This document shows, piece after piece, positions 45,760 through 54,026 of a stretch of 64,000 bases of DNA. Below the pieces are notes generated by a model. It saw nothing but the letters and a program-made list of their open reading frames with translations, ran no database searches and was not told the origin of the DNA. The translations under genes and the position numbers were made by a program. The stretch is from Xylanimonas ulmi. GTDB taxonomy: Bacteria > Actinomycetota > Actinomycetes > Actinomycetales > Cellulomonadaceae. The stretch covers positions 3,534,001-3,598,000 of the forward strand of contig NZ_SGWX01000001.1 of the NCBI RefSeq assembly GCF_004216535.1, read 5' to 3'. Each line of letters starts with the position of its first letter. Within the stretch, counting starts at the first letter, position 1.

Positions 45760-46623
45760 TCAGACCGCGTCGGTCGCGATGTCGAGGCCCAGGTCCAGGC
45801 TGCGGACCCCGTGCGTGAGCGCGCCGACCGAGATGACGTCGACGCCCGTGCGCGCGACCTCGCCGACCGTGTCGAGTGTGATGCCGCCCGACGCCTCGAC
45901 GATGGCCCGCCCCGCGACCTGTGCGACACCGGCCCGCAGGTCGGCGAGCGAGAAGTTGTCGAGCATGATCGTGGTGACCCCCGCCGCGACGACCTCCTCG
46001 ACCTGGTCCAGGCGGTCGACCTCGACCTCGATGGTCGCGGTGTGGGGCAGCCGTGCGCGGGCGGCGCGGATCGCGTCGCCCACCGAGACGCCCTGCGCGG
46101 CGAGCACCGCGAGGTGGTTGTCCTTGGCCAGCACCGCGTCCGAGAGCGAGTAGCGGTGGTTGTGCCCCCCGCCGTCGCGCACCGCGGCGCGCTCCAGCAC
46201 CCGCAGGCCCGGCGTCGTCTTGCGGGTGTCGACCACGCGCGCCCGCGTCCCGGTGACCGCCTCGACGTAGCGGGCGGTCGCCGTGGCGACGCCCGACAGA
46301 CGCTGGACGAGGTTGAGCCCCACGCGCTCGGCGCGCAGCACCGCGCGGGCGTCCCCGTCGACGACGGCGAGCACGTCGCCCCCGGCGAACCGGTCGCCGT
46401 CGGCGGCGTGCGGGTCGACGACGGCGGCGGGGTCGAGCAGGGTGAACGTCCGCGCGAAGACGGTCAGGCCCGACGCGACGCCCGGCTCGCGGGCGACGAG
46501 CGCCGCGCGCGCCCGCGCGCCCTCGGGCAGGAACGCCTCGCTGGTGAGGTCGCCCCAGGGCGCGTCCTCGGCGAGGGCGCGCGTGAGGATGTCGTCGACG
46601 GCGGCGGCGGGGGTCAGGCTCAT
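45760..46623 (-). CDS. nadC: Nicotinate-nucleotide pyrophosphorylase (carboxylating)
   Basis: A 287-residue quinolinate phosphoribosyltransferase converting quinolinate and PRPP to nicotinate mononucleotide. Motifs: EDAPWGDLTSEAF, LNLVQRLSGVATATARYVEAV, VVDTRKTTPGLRVLERAAVRDGG followed by HNHRYSLSDAVLAKDNH, IEVEVDRLDQ, IMLDNFS and EASGGITLDTV. All signature residues are present. Its ATG overlaps the nadB stop as ATGA. Confidence 0.96.
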   Translation of the reverse strand: MSLTPAAAVDDILTRALAEDAPWGDLTSEAFLPEGARARAALVAREPGVASGLTVFARTFTLLDPAAVVDPHAADGDRFAGGDVLAVVDGDARAVLRAERVGLNLVQRLSGVATATARYVEAVTGTRARVVDTRKTTPGLRVLERAAVRDGGGHNHRYSLSDAVLAKDNHLAVLAAQGVSVGDAIRAARARLPHTATIEVEVDRLDQVEEVVAAGVTTIMLDNFSLADLRAGVAQVAGRAIVEASGGITLDTVGEVARTGVDVISVGALTHGVRSLDLGLDIATDAV

Positions 46624-48242
46624 GCGAGGGCTCCGGTCGTGGGCGCGGCGACGGGGACGAGCGCGGCGGCCGGCAGTCGCCACGTCGTCGAGACGGCCTG
46701 GGCGGGGTCGGCGGCCGGGTGGTCGGAGCGGGCGTGCCCGCCGCGCGACTCGGTGCGCGCGAGCGCGGCGGCGACGACGGCGCGGCCCAGGTCGATGAGG
46801 TTGCGGTCCTCCAGCTCGCGCAGCGGATCGCCGCTGGCGGCGGGGCGGGCGTCGGCGAGCGCGTCGGCCGCGCGCCGCAGCCCGGCGGCGTCGCGCACGA
46901 GCCCGGCGTCGGCCCACAGCAGCGCCTGCAGCGCCTCGCGCGAGAGCGCGCCATTTGGCCGGGAGACCTTCCGGCCTCGCGAGGCGGCCACGGGGAGCGT
47001 GCGCGCCGCGGGCGGCGTCGGCCAGTCCTGCGTGTCGAGCGCCTCGGCCGCGCGCCAGCCGAAGACCAGCGCCTCCAACAGCGAGTTCGACGCGAGGCGG
47101 TTGGCGCCGTGCACGCCCGTGCACGCCGCCTCGCCCACCGCGAACAGGCCCGGCAGGGAGGTGCGGCCCGACAGGTCGGTGCGCACCCCGCCCATCCAGT
47201 AGTGCGCGGCCGGGGTCACGGGCACCTGCTCGGCGCCCCAGTCGAACCCGTGCGTCTGCAGGGTCGCCGTGATGCCCGGGAACCGCCGCGCCAGGCGCTG
47301 CCCGCCCAGCGCCGTCGCGTCGAGGTAGACGGGCGCGCCGCCCTGCGCGGCCATCGCCGCGGCGATCCCGCGGGCGACGACGTCGCGCGGCGCCAGCTCA
47401 GCGTCGGGGTGCACGTCGAGCATGAACCGCCGCCCAGCGCCGTCGCGCAGCACCGCGCCCTCGCCGCGCACCGCCTCCGAGATGAGCGGCGTGCCCGGCA
47501 CGGCCAGCGCCGTGGGGTGGAACTGGTAGAACTCCAGGTCGGCGACGACGGCGCCCGCCCGCAGCGCGGCGGCCACGCCGTCGCCCGTGGTGACCTCGGG
47601 GTTGGTGGTGTGGCGGAAGAGCTGCCCGGCGCCGCCGGTGGCGAGCACGACGGCGTCGGCCCGCAGCGTCGCCGACGTCCCATCGGCGCGCACGACATCG
47701 ACGCCGACGACGCGGCGGCCTGTCCCGCGCCCGTCCCCGCCGCGCGAGTCGGCCTCGACGACCAGGTCGCGCAGCATGGTGTGCTCGTGCACCTCGAGCG
47801 GCACGGTGCGCACCGCCCCGATGAGGGCGATCTCGATCGACAGGCCGGTCGAGTCGCCGTGCGAGTGCAGCACGCGCGCCGCCGAGTGGGCGGCCTCGCG
47901 GCCGCGCGCGAGCGCGCTGCCCGGGCCGTCGACACGGTCGAGGTCCAGGCCGAGCGCGAGCAGGTCGCGCACCCGCTCGGGGCCCTGCGCGCACAGCAGG
48001 CGCACCGCCTCGACGTCGCACAGGCCCGCGCCGGCGACGAGGGTGTCGGCGACGTGCGCCTCGACCGAGTCGTCCCCAGCATCGGCCTCGGGCATGACGG
48101 CGGCGACGCCCCCCTGGGCGTAGCGCGTGTTCGACTCGGGCAGGTCGGCCTTGGTGACCAGGGCGACCTCGTGCCCGAGCGTGGCCGCGCGGTAGGCGGC
48201 GAGCAGTCCGGCGGCGCCGGATCCGACGACGACGACGCGCAT
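46620..48242 (-). CDS. nadB: L-aspartate oxidase
   Basis: A 540-residue FAD enzyme oxidising L-aspartate to iminoaspartate, the first step of de novo NAD synthesis. The dinucleotide motif is VVVGSGAAGLLAAYRAA. Further hallmarks are SNTRYAQGGVAAV, GREAAHSAARVLHSHGDSTG, QFHPTAL, SEAVRGEGAVLRD, AAHYWMGGVRTDLSGRTS and GANRLASNSLLEALVFG. The ATG at 48242 overlaps the nadA stop by one base (TGATG). The C-terminal 60 residues are Ala/Pro-rich. Confidence 0.96.
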   Translation of the reverse strand: MRVVVVGSGAAGLLAAYRAATLGHEVALVTKADLPESNTRYAQGGVAAVMPEADAGDDSVEAHVADTLVAGAGLCDVEAVRLLCAQGPERVRDLLALGLDLDRVDGPGSALARGREAAHSAARVLHSHGDSTGLSIEIALIGAVRTVPLEVHEHTMLRDLVVEADSRGGDGRGTGRRVVGVDVVRADGTSATLRADAVVLATGGAGQLFRHTTNPEVTTGDGVAAALRAGAVVADLEFYQFHPTALAVPGTPLISEAVRGEGAVLRDGAGRRFMLDVHPDAELAPRDVVARGIAAAMAAQGGAPVYLDATALGGQRLARRFPGITATLQTHGFDWGAEQVPVTPAAHYWMGGVRTDLSGRTSLPGLFAVGEAACTGVHGANRLASNSLLEALVFGWRAAEALDTQDWPTPPAARTLPVAASRGRKVSRPNGALSREALQALLWADAGLVRDAAGLRRAADALADARPAASGDPLRELEDRNLIDLGRAVVAAALARTESRGGHARSDHPAADPAQAVSTTWRLPAAALVPVAAPTTGALA

Positions 48243-49543
48243 CAGCGGACCGCCCCCTTCGTCTCGGGGCCGGCGGTGGTCGGGGTGGGCTTGGGGCGGG
48301 CCGCGAGCATGCGCTCCAGGGCCACGCGGGCGTCGGCGGCGACGTCGTCGGGCACCGTGACCTGGTTGACGGTGCGGCCGGCCACGAGCTCCTCCAGGAC
48401 CCAGGCGAGGTAGCCCGGGTGGATGCGGTACATGGTCGAGCAGGGGCACACGACGGGGTCGAGGCAGAAGATCGTGTGTTGCGGGAACTCGGCGGCGAGC
48501 CGGTTGACCATGTTGATCTCGGTGCCGATCGCGAAGGTCGTCGGCTCGGTCGCGCCCGCCACGGCCTTGCGGATGTAGTCGGTCGACCCGGCCTCGTCGG
48601 CGGCGTCGACCACCGGCATGGGGCACTCGGGGTGCACGATGACGCGCACGCCGGGGTGCGCGGCCCGTGCGCGGTCGATCTGGTCGACCGTGAAGCGCTT
48701 GTGCACCGAGCAGAACCCGTGCCAGAGGATGACGCGGGCGTCCAGCAGGTCGTCGCCCGTCGAGCCGCCGAGCGGCTTGCGCGGGTTCCACATCGGCATC
48801 CGCTCGATCGGCACGCCCATCTTCTTGGCGGTGTTGCGGCCCAGGTGCTGGTCGGGGAAGAACAGCACGCGCTGGGCGCGCTCGAACGCCCACTCCAGCA
48901 CCGTCTCGGCGTTCGAGGACGTACACACGATGCCGCCGTGGCGCCCGCAGAAGGCCTTGAGGTCGGCGGCCGAGTTCATGTACGTCACGGGGATCACGGG
49001 CACGCGGCCGTCGGCGTCGGGCTCGGTCCCGTACAGCGCCTCGAGCTGGGCCCAGGCGTCCTCGACCGAATCGATGTCGGCCATGTCGGCCATCGAGCAC
49101 CCCGCGGCGAGGTTGGGCAGGATCACCGCCTGGCCGGGCTTGGCGAGCACGTCGGCCGTCTCGGCCATGAAGTGCACGCCGCAGAAGACGATCGCCTCCG
49201 CGTCGGGCACGGTCTGTGCGGCGTTCGCGAGCTGGAACGAGTCTCCGAGGAAGTCGGCGTGCGCCACGATCTCGTCGCGCTGGTAGAAGTGGCCGAGCAC
49301 GACGACGCGCGAGCCCAGCGCCTCGCGCGCGGCCGTGATGCGCGCGCGCAGCTCGTCGTCGGACGACTCGCGGTACTCGGCCGGCAGGGCGCCCTGGCGG
49401 GGGGCCGACGGCGGTGCGACGTCGCCGAGCGAGGCGCCCGGGCCGTAGCCGGGCACGGTGTCGAAGTCCCACGGACCCTGCGCGAGGTCGGGCGCGCAGG
49501 TGGCGGCCGGCTCGGACTGGACGAGGAGGTTGACCGAGTTCAT
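48242..49543 (-). CDS. nadA: Quinolinate synthase
   Basis: A 433-residue [4Fe-4S] enzyme condensing iminoaspartate with dihydroxyacetone phosphate. Motifs: VVLGHFYQRDEIV, DSFQLANAA, IVFCGVHFMAETADVL, LAAGCSMADM, VTYMNSAADLKAFCG, VCTSSNAE, FFPDQHLGRNTA, VHPECPMPV, STDYI and a late CPCSTM. The cluster-ligating Cys candidates are in FCGVHF, CTSSN and CPCSTM. An N-terminal extension of about 70 residues precedes the core. The ATG overlaps the nrtR-like stop as ATGA. Confidence 0.96.
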   Translation of the reverse strand: MNSVNLLVQSEPAATCAPDLAQGPWDFDTVPGYGPGASLGDVAPPSAPRQGALPAEYRESSDDELRARITAAREALGSRVVVLGHFYQRDEIVAHADFLGDSFQLANAAQTVPDAEAIVFCGVHFMAETADVLAKPGQAVILPNLAAGCSMADMADIDSVEDAWAQLEALYGTEPDADGRVPVIPVTYMNSAADLKAFCGRHGGIVCTSSNAETVLEWAFERAQRVLFFPDQHLGRNTAKKMGVPIERMPMWNPRKPLGGSTGDDLLDARVILWHGFCSVHKRFTVDQIDRARAAHPGVRVIVHPECPMPVVDAADEAGSTDYIRKAVAGATEPTTFAIGTEINMVNRLAAEFPQHTIFCLDPVVCPCSTMYRIHPGYLAWVLEELVAGRTVNQVTVPDDVAADARVALERMLAARPKPTPTTAGPETKGAVR

Positions 49544-50259
49544 TGCTCTTCTCCTGAGGGAGGGAACGGGTCGTCGGCGCCCAGCGGACCGTTGTCCGCG
49601 AGGGCGGCCGACGTGTCGAAGCGGTACAGGCGGGGCGGCCGGTGTCGGCCGCCGGTCAGGCGCTCGCCGGTGGGGACGACGGCGCCGGAGGCCTCCGCCT
49701 GGCGGCGGAAGTTCGCGGGGTCGAGCTCGCGGTCCAGCACGGCCTCGTGGACCTGGCGCAGCTCGCTGAGGGTGAAGGTCTCGCCCAGGAGGCCCTGCGC
49801 GATGGCGGTGTACTCGACCTTGGTGCGCAGGCGCCACAGGGAGTACTCGACGATGCGGTCGTGGTCGAACGCCAGGTGGGGGATGTCGTCGGCGACGAAC
49901 CAGCGGACGTTGACCGAGTCGAACGCGGCGTCGGTGCGCTCGCCGATCTGCTCGGGCCGCACCAGCGCCCAGTAGACGACGCTGACCACGCGGCCGGTGG
50001 GGGAGCGGTCGGGGGCGCCGAAGGTGTAGAGCTGCTCCAGGTAGGAGGGGCGCACGCCCGTGGTCTCCACGAGCGTGCGGCCCGCCGACGCGGCGAGCGA
50101 CTCGTCGGGGTCGACCCAGCCGCCGGGCAGCGCCCATCGTCCGGCGTAGGGCTCGCGCGTGCGCCGGACCAGCGGGATCGACAGCGCCGGGCGCTGGGTG
50201 GCGGGGTGTGGGCGTAGCGCGAAGATGACCGTGGACACGGCGAGGCCGATGGCGCGCAT
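49540..50259 (-). CDS. nrtR: NrtR-like regulator of NAD synthesis (degenerate NUDIX plus winged helix)
   Basis: A 239-residue protein. Residues 1-135 are a NUDIX domain whose box is broken (LPGGWVDPDESLAASAGRTLVETTGV: the catalytic R-E-x-x-E-E pattern reads R-T-L-V-E-T), so hydrolysis is unlikely. The C-terminal winged helix (YTAIAQGLLGETFTLSELRQVHEAVL to RPPRLYRFD) is typical of NrtR, a repressor sensing NAD metabolites such as ADP-ribose. It heads the nadABC-nifS operon, with ATGA overlap to nadA. It may bind the AT-rich inverted repeat in the upstream gap, acting as its own repressor. Confidence 0.85.
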   Translation of the reverse strand: MRAIGLAVSTVIFALRPHPATQRPALSIPLVRRTREPYAGRWALPGGWVDPDESLAASAGRTLVETTGVRPSYLEQLYTFGAPDRSPTGRVVSVVYWALVRPEQIGERTDAAFDSVNVRWFVADDIPHLAFDHDRIVEYSLWRLRTKVEYTAIAQGLLGETFTLSELRQVHEAVLDRELDPANFRRQAEASGAVVPTGERLTGGRHRPPRLYRFDTSAALADNGPLGADDPFPPSGEEQ

Positions 50260-50286
50260 GCACCCCCCTGGGGATGGCTTTGGTGG

Positions 50287-50337
50287 TCTGACCTAAGTAA
50301 GTGTCAGGGTGACTAGAACAAATCTTACACTTCAGGT
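50287..50337. promoter_or_regulatory. Candidate NAD-operon promoter and operator
   Basis: A locally AT-rich island in the 134-bp divergent gap. On the minus strand TTGTTC (complement of 50316-50321), a 16-bp spacer and TACTTA (complement of 50294-50299) form a reasonable promoter for nrtR-nadABC. Inverted 6-mers AAGTGT (50299-50304) and ACACTT (50327-50332), flanked by ACCT and AGGT, bracket the -35 region. They are the best operator candidate for the NrtR-like protein. Confidence 0.45.
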
Positions 50338-50393
50338 CGGAGCGACTACAACGCCGTCCGTCACGTGGACGCGCCGCGGGTTACCGTCGGGGC

Positions 50394-51449
50394 ATGCCCG
50401 AACCCCGCTCCTTCGCACCCCGCCTGACCGCCGCCGACCTCGACGGCGCCGTGCCCGACCTGCTCGACGCCCCCGCGATCGGCTGGGGCGTGCTCGGCGC
50501 CGGGTCGATCGCCGCCTCGTTCAGCGACGGCGTGCGCGAGCGCACCCGCGCCCGCGTGAGCGCCGTCGGCTCGCGCTCGGCGGCCAAGGCTCAGGAGTTC
50601 GCCGCGGCGCACGCGCCAGGCGCCCGCGCGCACGGTTCGTACGAGGACCTGGTCGCCGACTCCGACGTCGACGTCGTCTACATCGCCACCCCGCACTCGC
50701 ACCACCTGGAGCACGCGCTGCTCGCCGTGCGCGCGGGCAAGCACGTGCTGGTCGAGAAGCCGCTGACGCGCTCGGCCGCCGAGTCGCGCGTCCTGCTCGA
50801 CGCCGCGCGCGAGGCAGGCGTGTTCCTCATGGAGGCGATGTGGACGCGGTTCCTGCCGCACGTCGCCGCGCTGCGCGGCGCCATCGCGCGCGGCGAGATC
50901 GGCGAGGTCGTCACGGTCGAGGCCGAGTTCGACGTGTTCTTCCGCTACGACCCCGCCCACCGGCTGTTCGCGCCCGAGCTCGCGGGCGGCGCGCTGCTCG
51001 ACCTGGGCGTCTACCCGGTCGCGTTCGCGCACGACCTGCTCGGGGCGCCGTCGTCGGTCACCGCCCGTGGGACGCGCGCGGCGACCGGGGTCGACGACCA
51101 CGTCGCGATCGTCCTGGAGTGGGACGGCGGGCGCCACGCCGTGCTGCACACGTCGTCGCGCGCCGCAGGCCCGCACGCCGCGACCATCATCGGCACGCGC
51201 GGACGCATCGAGGTGCCGCGCGAGTTCTTCACGCCCGCCGACATCGTGGTGACGCGCGAGGACGGCACGTCCTGGACGTTCACCTCCCCGCGCGGGGAGG
51301 GCAAGGCCTACGAGGCGGCCGAGGTCGCGCGGCTGGTGACGGCGGGCGCGACGGCGTCGCCGCGGCACTCCTGGCAGGACACGCTGGAGGTCATGGCGAT
51401 CCTCGACGAGGCGCGCCGCCAGGTGGGCGTGGTCTACCCCGGCGAGTGA
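50394..51449 (+). CDS. Gfo/Idh/MocA family oxidoreductase
   Basis: A 351-residue NAD(P)-dependent dehydrogenase. Rossmann motif IGWGVLGAGSIAASFSDGV near residue 25. The family motif with catalytic Lys is GKHVLVEKPLTRSAAES, and MEAMWTRFLPHVAALR and GGALLDLGVYPVAFAHDLLG are typical of dihydrodiol or sugar dehydrogenases. Substrate unknown. ATG 50394 has no strong ribosome site. It is divergent from the NAD operon and convergent with the PPOX gene. Confidence 0.9.
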   Translation: MPEPRSFAPRLTAADLDGAVPDLLDAPAIGWGVLGAGSIAASFSDGVRERTRARVSAVGSRSAAKAQEFAAAHAPGARAHGSYEDLVADSDVDVVYIATPHSHHLEHALLAVRAGKHVLVEKPLTRSAAESRVLLDAAREAGVFLMEAMWTRFLPHVAALRGAIARGEIGEVVTVEAEFDVFFRYDPAHRLFAPELAGGALLDLGVYPVAFAHDLLGAPSSVTARGTRAATGVDDHVAIVLEWDGGRHAVLHTSSRAAGPHAATIIGTRGRIEVPREFFTPADIVVTREDGTSWTFTSPRGEGKAYEAAEVARLVTAGATASPRHSWQDTLEVMAILDEARRQVGVVYPGE

Positions 51450-51461
51450 CTCGCGCAGGTG

Positions 51462-51860
51462 TCAGCGGGTGAAGCGGCGGCCCGACATGGCCGTCGGCGT
51501 GATGCGCAGCCAGACGGGCTTGTGCGTGTCGAGGAACGTCAGCAGGCCGGTGGCCTCGGCGTCGGTGATGTCGTCGTCGTGCTCGAGGATCTCGGCCGCG
51601 CCCTTGAGCACGACGCTGTAGGCGAGGTCCGCGCCGACCTCGTCGACCTCGAAGGCGACGTGCCCGTTGACCGCGATCTCGGCGAGCTTCGAGCCCGGGG
51701 CGGTGCGCACGAAGATGCGGCGGTTGGTGGCCGCGAAGTTCACCGGGAAGATCTCGACATCGCCGCCGACGGCGGTGGCGAGCCGCCCGATCTGATGCTT
51801 GCCGAGGATCTCCCACGTCTCGTCCTCGGTGAGCTCTCTGATGTTCGGCTGATCCGACAT
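51462..51860 (-). CDS. Pyridoxamine 5'-phosphate oxidase-fold protein (PPOX class)
   Basis: A 132-residue split-barrel flavin/F420-binding protein. The core is LGKHQIGRLATAVGGDVEIFPVNFAATNRRIFVRTAPGSKL, followed by HVAFEVDEVG and AYSVVLKGAAEILEHDDD. This is the common actinobacterial short PPOX family, which may bind FMN or F420 or be a heme-utilisation-like relative; no substrate can be named. ATG 51860 follows GGGGAGGACGT. The gene ends 12 bp from the convergent oxidoreductase stop. Confidence 0.87.
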   Translation of the reverse strand: MSDQPNIRELTEDETWEILGKHQIGRLATAVGGDVEIFPVNFAATNRRIFVRTAPGSKLAEIAVNGHVAFEVDEVGADLAYSVVLKGAAEILEHDDDITDAEATGLLTFLDTHKPVWLRITPTAMSGRRFTR

Positions 51861-52039
51861 ACGTCCTCCCCGGCGATTTGGGCGTTGCGCCTCGATGGGC
51901 GCGACCTGGTGCGCTATCGCCTCCAGTGTGGACCGACCACAACGGCCGAGCGACCCCCGCGGCGCATACGAGAACGTGAGGTGGACCACTGCCCGCCTGG
52001 CCGCAGGCCGTGTCGTCGGCCCCGGCTAGGGTGTCCGGA

Positions 52040-52771
52040 GTGAGGACACCCGGGTACTTCGTGTCGTTCGAGGGCGGCGACGGCGGCGGCAAGACGACGC
52101 AGGCGCGCCTCCTGGGCGACTGGCTCGCAGAGCGCACCGGCCGCGAGGTCGTGGTCACCCGCGAGCCCGGCGGCACCGCGCTGGGCGCCGAGTTGCGCCA
52201 GGCGATCCTGCACGGCCAGGACATGGACCCGCGCACCGAGGCGCTGCTGTACGCCGCCGACCGCGCGCACCACGTCGCCTCGCTCGTGCGACCCGCGCTC
52301 GACCGTGGCGCCGTCGTGGTCACCGACCGGTACCTCGACTCCTCGGTCGCCTACCAGTCGGGTGGGCGCGAGCTGTCGGCCGACGAGGTGGAGCGGCTGT
52401 CACTGTGGGCCGTCGAGGGCCTGCTGCCCGACGTGACGGTGCTGCTCGACGTCGACCCCGCGACGTCGGCGGCTCGCATGACCGGCGACCCCGACCGGCT
52501 CGAACGCGCCGGCGACGACTTCCACCGCCGCACCCGCGAGGCGTACCTGCGCCGCGCCGCCGCGGACCCCGAGCGGTGGGTCGTCGTCGACGCCGCGGGC
52601 TCGGTCGAGCAGGTCCACGCCCAGGTGCGGGACGCGGTCGCCACCCGCCTGCGCCTTGCGGTGGTTGACCCCGCCCCGGTGGCTGACCCCGCCCCGGTGG
52701 TTGACCCCGCCCCGGTGGTTGAGCCTGTCGAAACCACCACCCCCGCCCCGAGCCTGGACGCCGCGCCATGA
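52040..52771 (+). CDS. tmk: Thymidylate kinase with repeat-derived C-terminal tail
   Basis: A 243-residue dTMP kinase. P-loop [16 protein letters not shown] at residues 9-24, then VTREPGG, the DRY motif [16 protein letters not shown], and a lid region ([20 protein letters not shown]). The catalytic core ends near residue 205. The final 38 residues are a Pro/Val/Asp tail ([27 protein letters not shown]) derived from an 18-bp tandem repeat and one copy of the dispersed repeat. GTG 52040 is preferred over GTG 52031 because GTG 52040 sits 6 nt after AGGGTG. The stop overlaps holB as ATGA. Confidence 0.94.
   Translation: MRTPGYFVSFEGGDGGGKTTQARLLGDWLAERTGREVVVTREPGGTALGAELRQAILHGQDMDPRTEALLYAADRAHHVASLVRPALDRGAVVVTDRYLDSSVAYQSGGRELSADEVERLSLWAVEGLLPDVTVLLDVDPATSAARMTGDPDRLERAGDDFHRRTREAYLRRAAADPERWVVVDAAGSVEQVHAQVRDAVATRLRLAVVDPAPVADPAPVVDPAPVVEPVETTTPAPSLDAAP
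52660..52735 (+). repeat. Dispersed-repeat cluster F in the tail of tmk
   Basis: About three and a half copies of an 18-bp unit (GGTGGTTGACCCCGCCCC and variants) run into one perfect GGTTGAGCCTGTCGAAACC at 52717-52735. The 18-bp unit matches, reverse-complemented, the one beside cluster A in mshD. Both read as V-x-P-A-P type hexapeptides. Confidence 0.9.
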
Positions 52772-53928
52772 GCGTCTGGGACGACGTCGTCGGCCAGGAC
52801 GCCGCCGTCGCTGTCCTACGCCAGGCCGTCGCCGACCCGCGCTCGATGACGCACGCCTGGCTGCTGACCGGGCCGCCCGGCTCGGGCCGCTCGGTCGCGG
52901 CCCGCGCCTTCGCCGCCGCGCTGCAGTGCTCCGGGACCGACGGCGAGGCCGGCGGGTGCGGGCGCTGCCGCCAGTGCACGACCACGCTCGCGGGCAGCCA
53001 CCCGGACCTCACCGTCGCCGCGACCGACCAGGTCACCATCCGCATCGACGAGGTGCGCGACCTGATCGGCACGGCGTCGCGCACCCCGTCGATGGGCCGC
53101 TTCCGCGTCATCGTCGTCGAGGACGCCGACCGCATGCTGGAGCGCACCACCAACGTGCTGCTCAAGGCCATCGAGGAGCCGCCGCCGCACACCGTGTGGG
53201 TGCTGTGCGCGCCCAGCCCGCAGGACGTGCTGCCCACCATCCGATCGCGCACCCGGGCCGTCGCGCTGCGCGTGCCGCCGCCCGAGGCGGTCGCCGAGCT
53301 CGTCGTGCGGCGCGACGGCGTCGAGGCCGACCTGGCGCTCGCGGCGGCTCGCGCGGCGCAGTCGCACGTCGGCCTCGCTCGCCGCCTCGCGCGCGACCCC
53401 GAGGCCCGACGACGGCGCTCGGCCGTGCTGTCGGTCGCCCGCCGCATCCGCGGGGTCGGCGACGCCGTGCTCGCCGCGGGCGAGCTGGTCGAGGTCGCCA
53501 AGGCCGAGGCGACGTCGTCGACGCAGGAGCGCGACGCCGTCGAGCGCGCCGAACTGCTGCGCGCGCTCGGGGTGGGCGACGGCGACACGCTGCCGCCCCG
53601 GCTGCGCAGCCAGGTCAAGCAACTGGAGGACGACCAGAAGCGGCGGGCGACCCGCCGCCAGCGCGACGTGCTCGATCGCTCGATGGTCGACCTGCTCTCG
53701 CTGTACCGGGACGTGCTGGTGCTGCAGCTCGGCGCCGACGTCGACCTGGTCAACGGGCTCGACCCGGGCGACCTCGCCGTCGTGCGGGCGCTCGCAGCCG
53801 ACTCGACGCCCGAGCAGACCGTGCGGCGCATGGACGCGATCGGCGTGGCGCGCGAGCGCCTGGAGGGAAACGTCGCGCCGCTGCTCGCGCTCGAGGCGAT
53901 GGCGATCGCGCTGCGGCCACAGGGCTGA
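52768..53928 (+). CDS. holB: DNA polymerase III delta' subunit (clamp loader)
   Basis: A 386-residue AAA+ clamp-loader subunit. N-terminus [18 protein letters not shown]. The Walker A has Arg in place of Lys ([14 protein letters not shown]), consistent with delta' lacking ATPase activity. Zinc-binding cysteines lie in [17 protein letters not shown], and the sensor regions show [29 protein letters not shown] and [10 protein letters not shown]-terminal collar domain follows. The start overlaps the tmk stop by 4 bp, a common actinobacterial arrangement. Confidence 0.94.
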   Translation: MSVWDDVVGQDAAVAVLRQAVADPRSMTHAWLLTGPPGSGRSVAARAFAAALQCSGTDGEAGGCGRCRQCTTTLAGSHPDLTVAATDQVTIRIDEVRDLIGTASRTPSMGRFRVIVVEDADRMLERTTNVLLKAIEEPPPHTVWVLCAPSPQDVLPTIRSRTRAVALRVPPPEAVAELVVRRDGVEADLALAAARAAQSHVGLARRLARDPEARRRRSAVLSVARRIRGVGDAVLAAGELVEVAKAEATSSTQERDAVERAELLRALGVGDGDTLPPRLRSQVKQLEDDQKRRATRRQRDVLDRSMVDLLSLYRDVLVLQLGADVDLVNGLDPGDLAVVRALAADSTPEQTVRRMDAIGVARERLEGNVAPLLALEAMAIALRPQG

Positions 53929-54026
53929 GCGCCGGCGGCGCCGAGGCGGTGATCATTCGATCCGCCCACGCCAGCGGTTCTCGGCGTTTGCCGGGGTGGC
54001 CCATCCGGGGCGGGTAGGTTGGCCGC

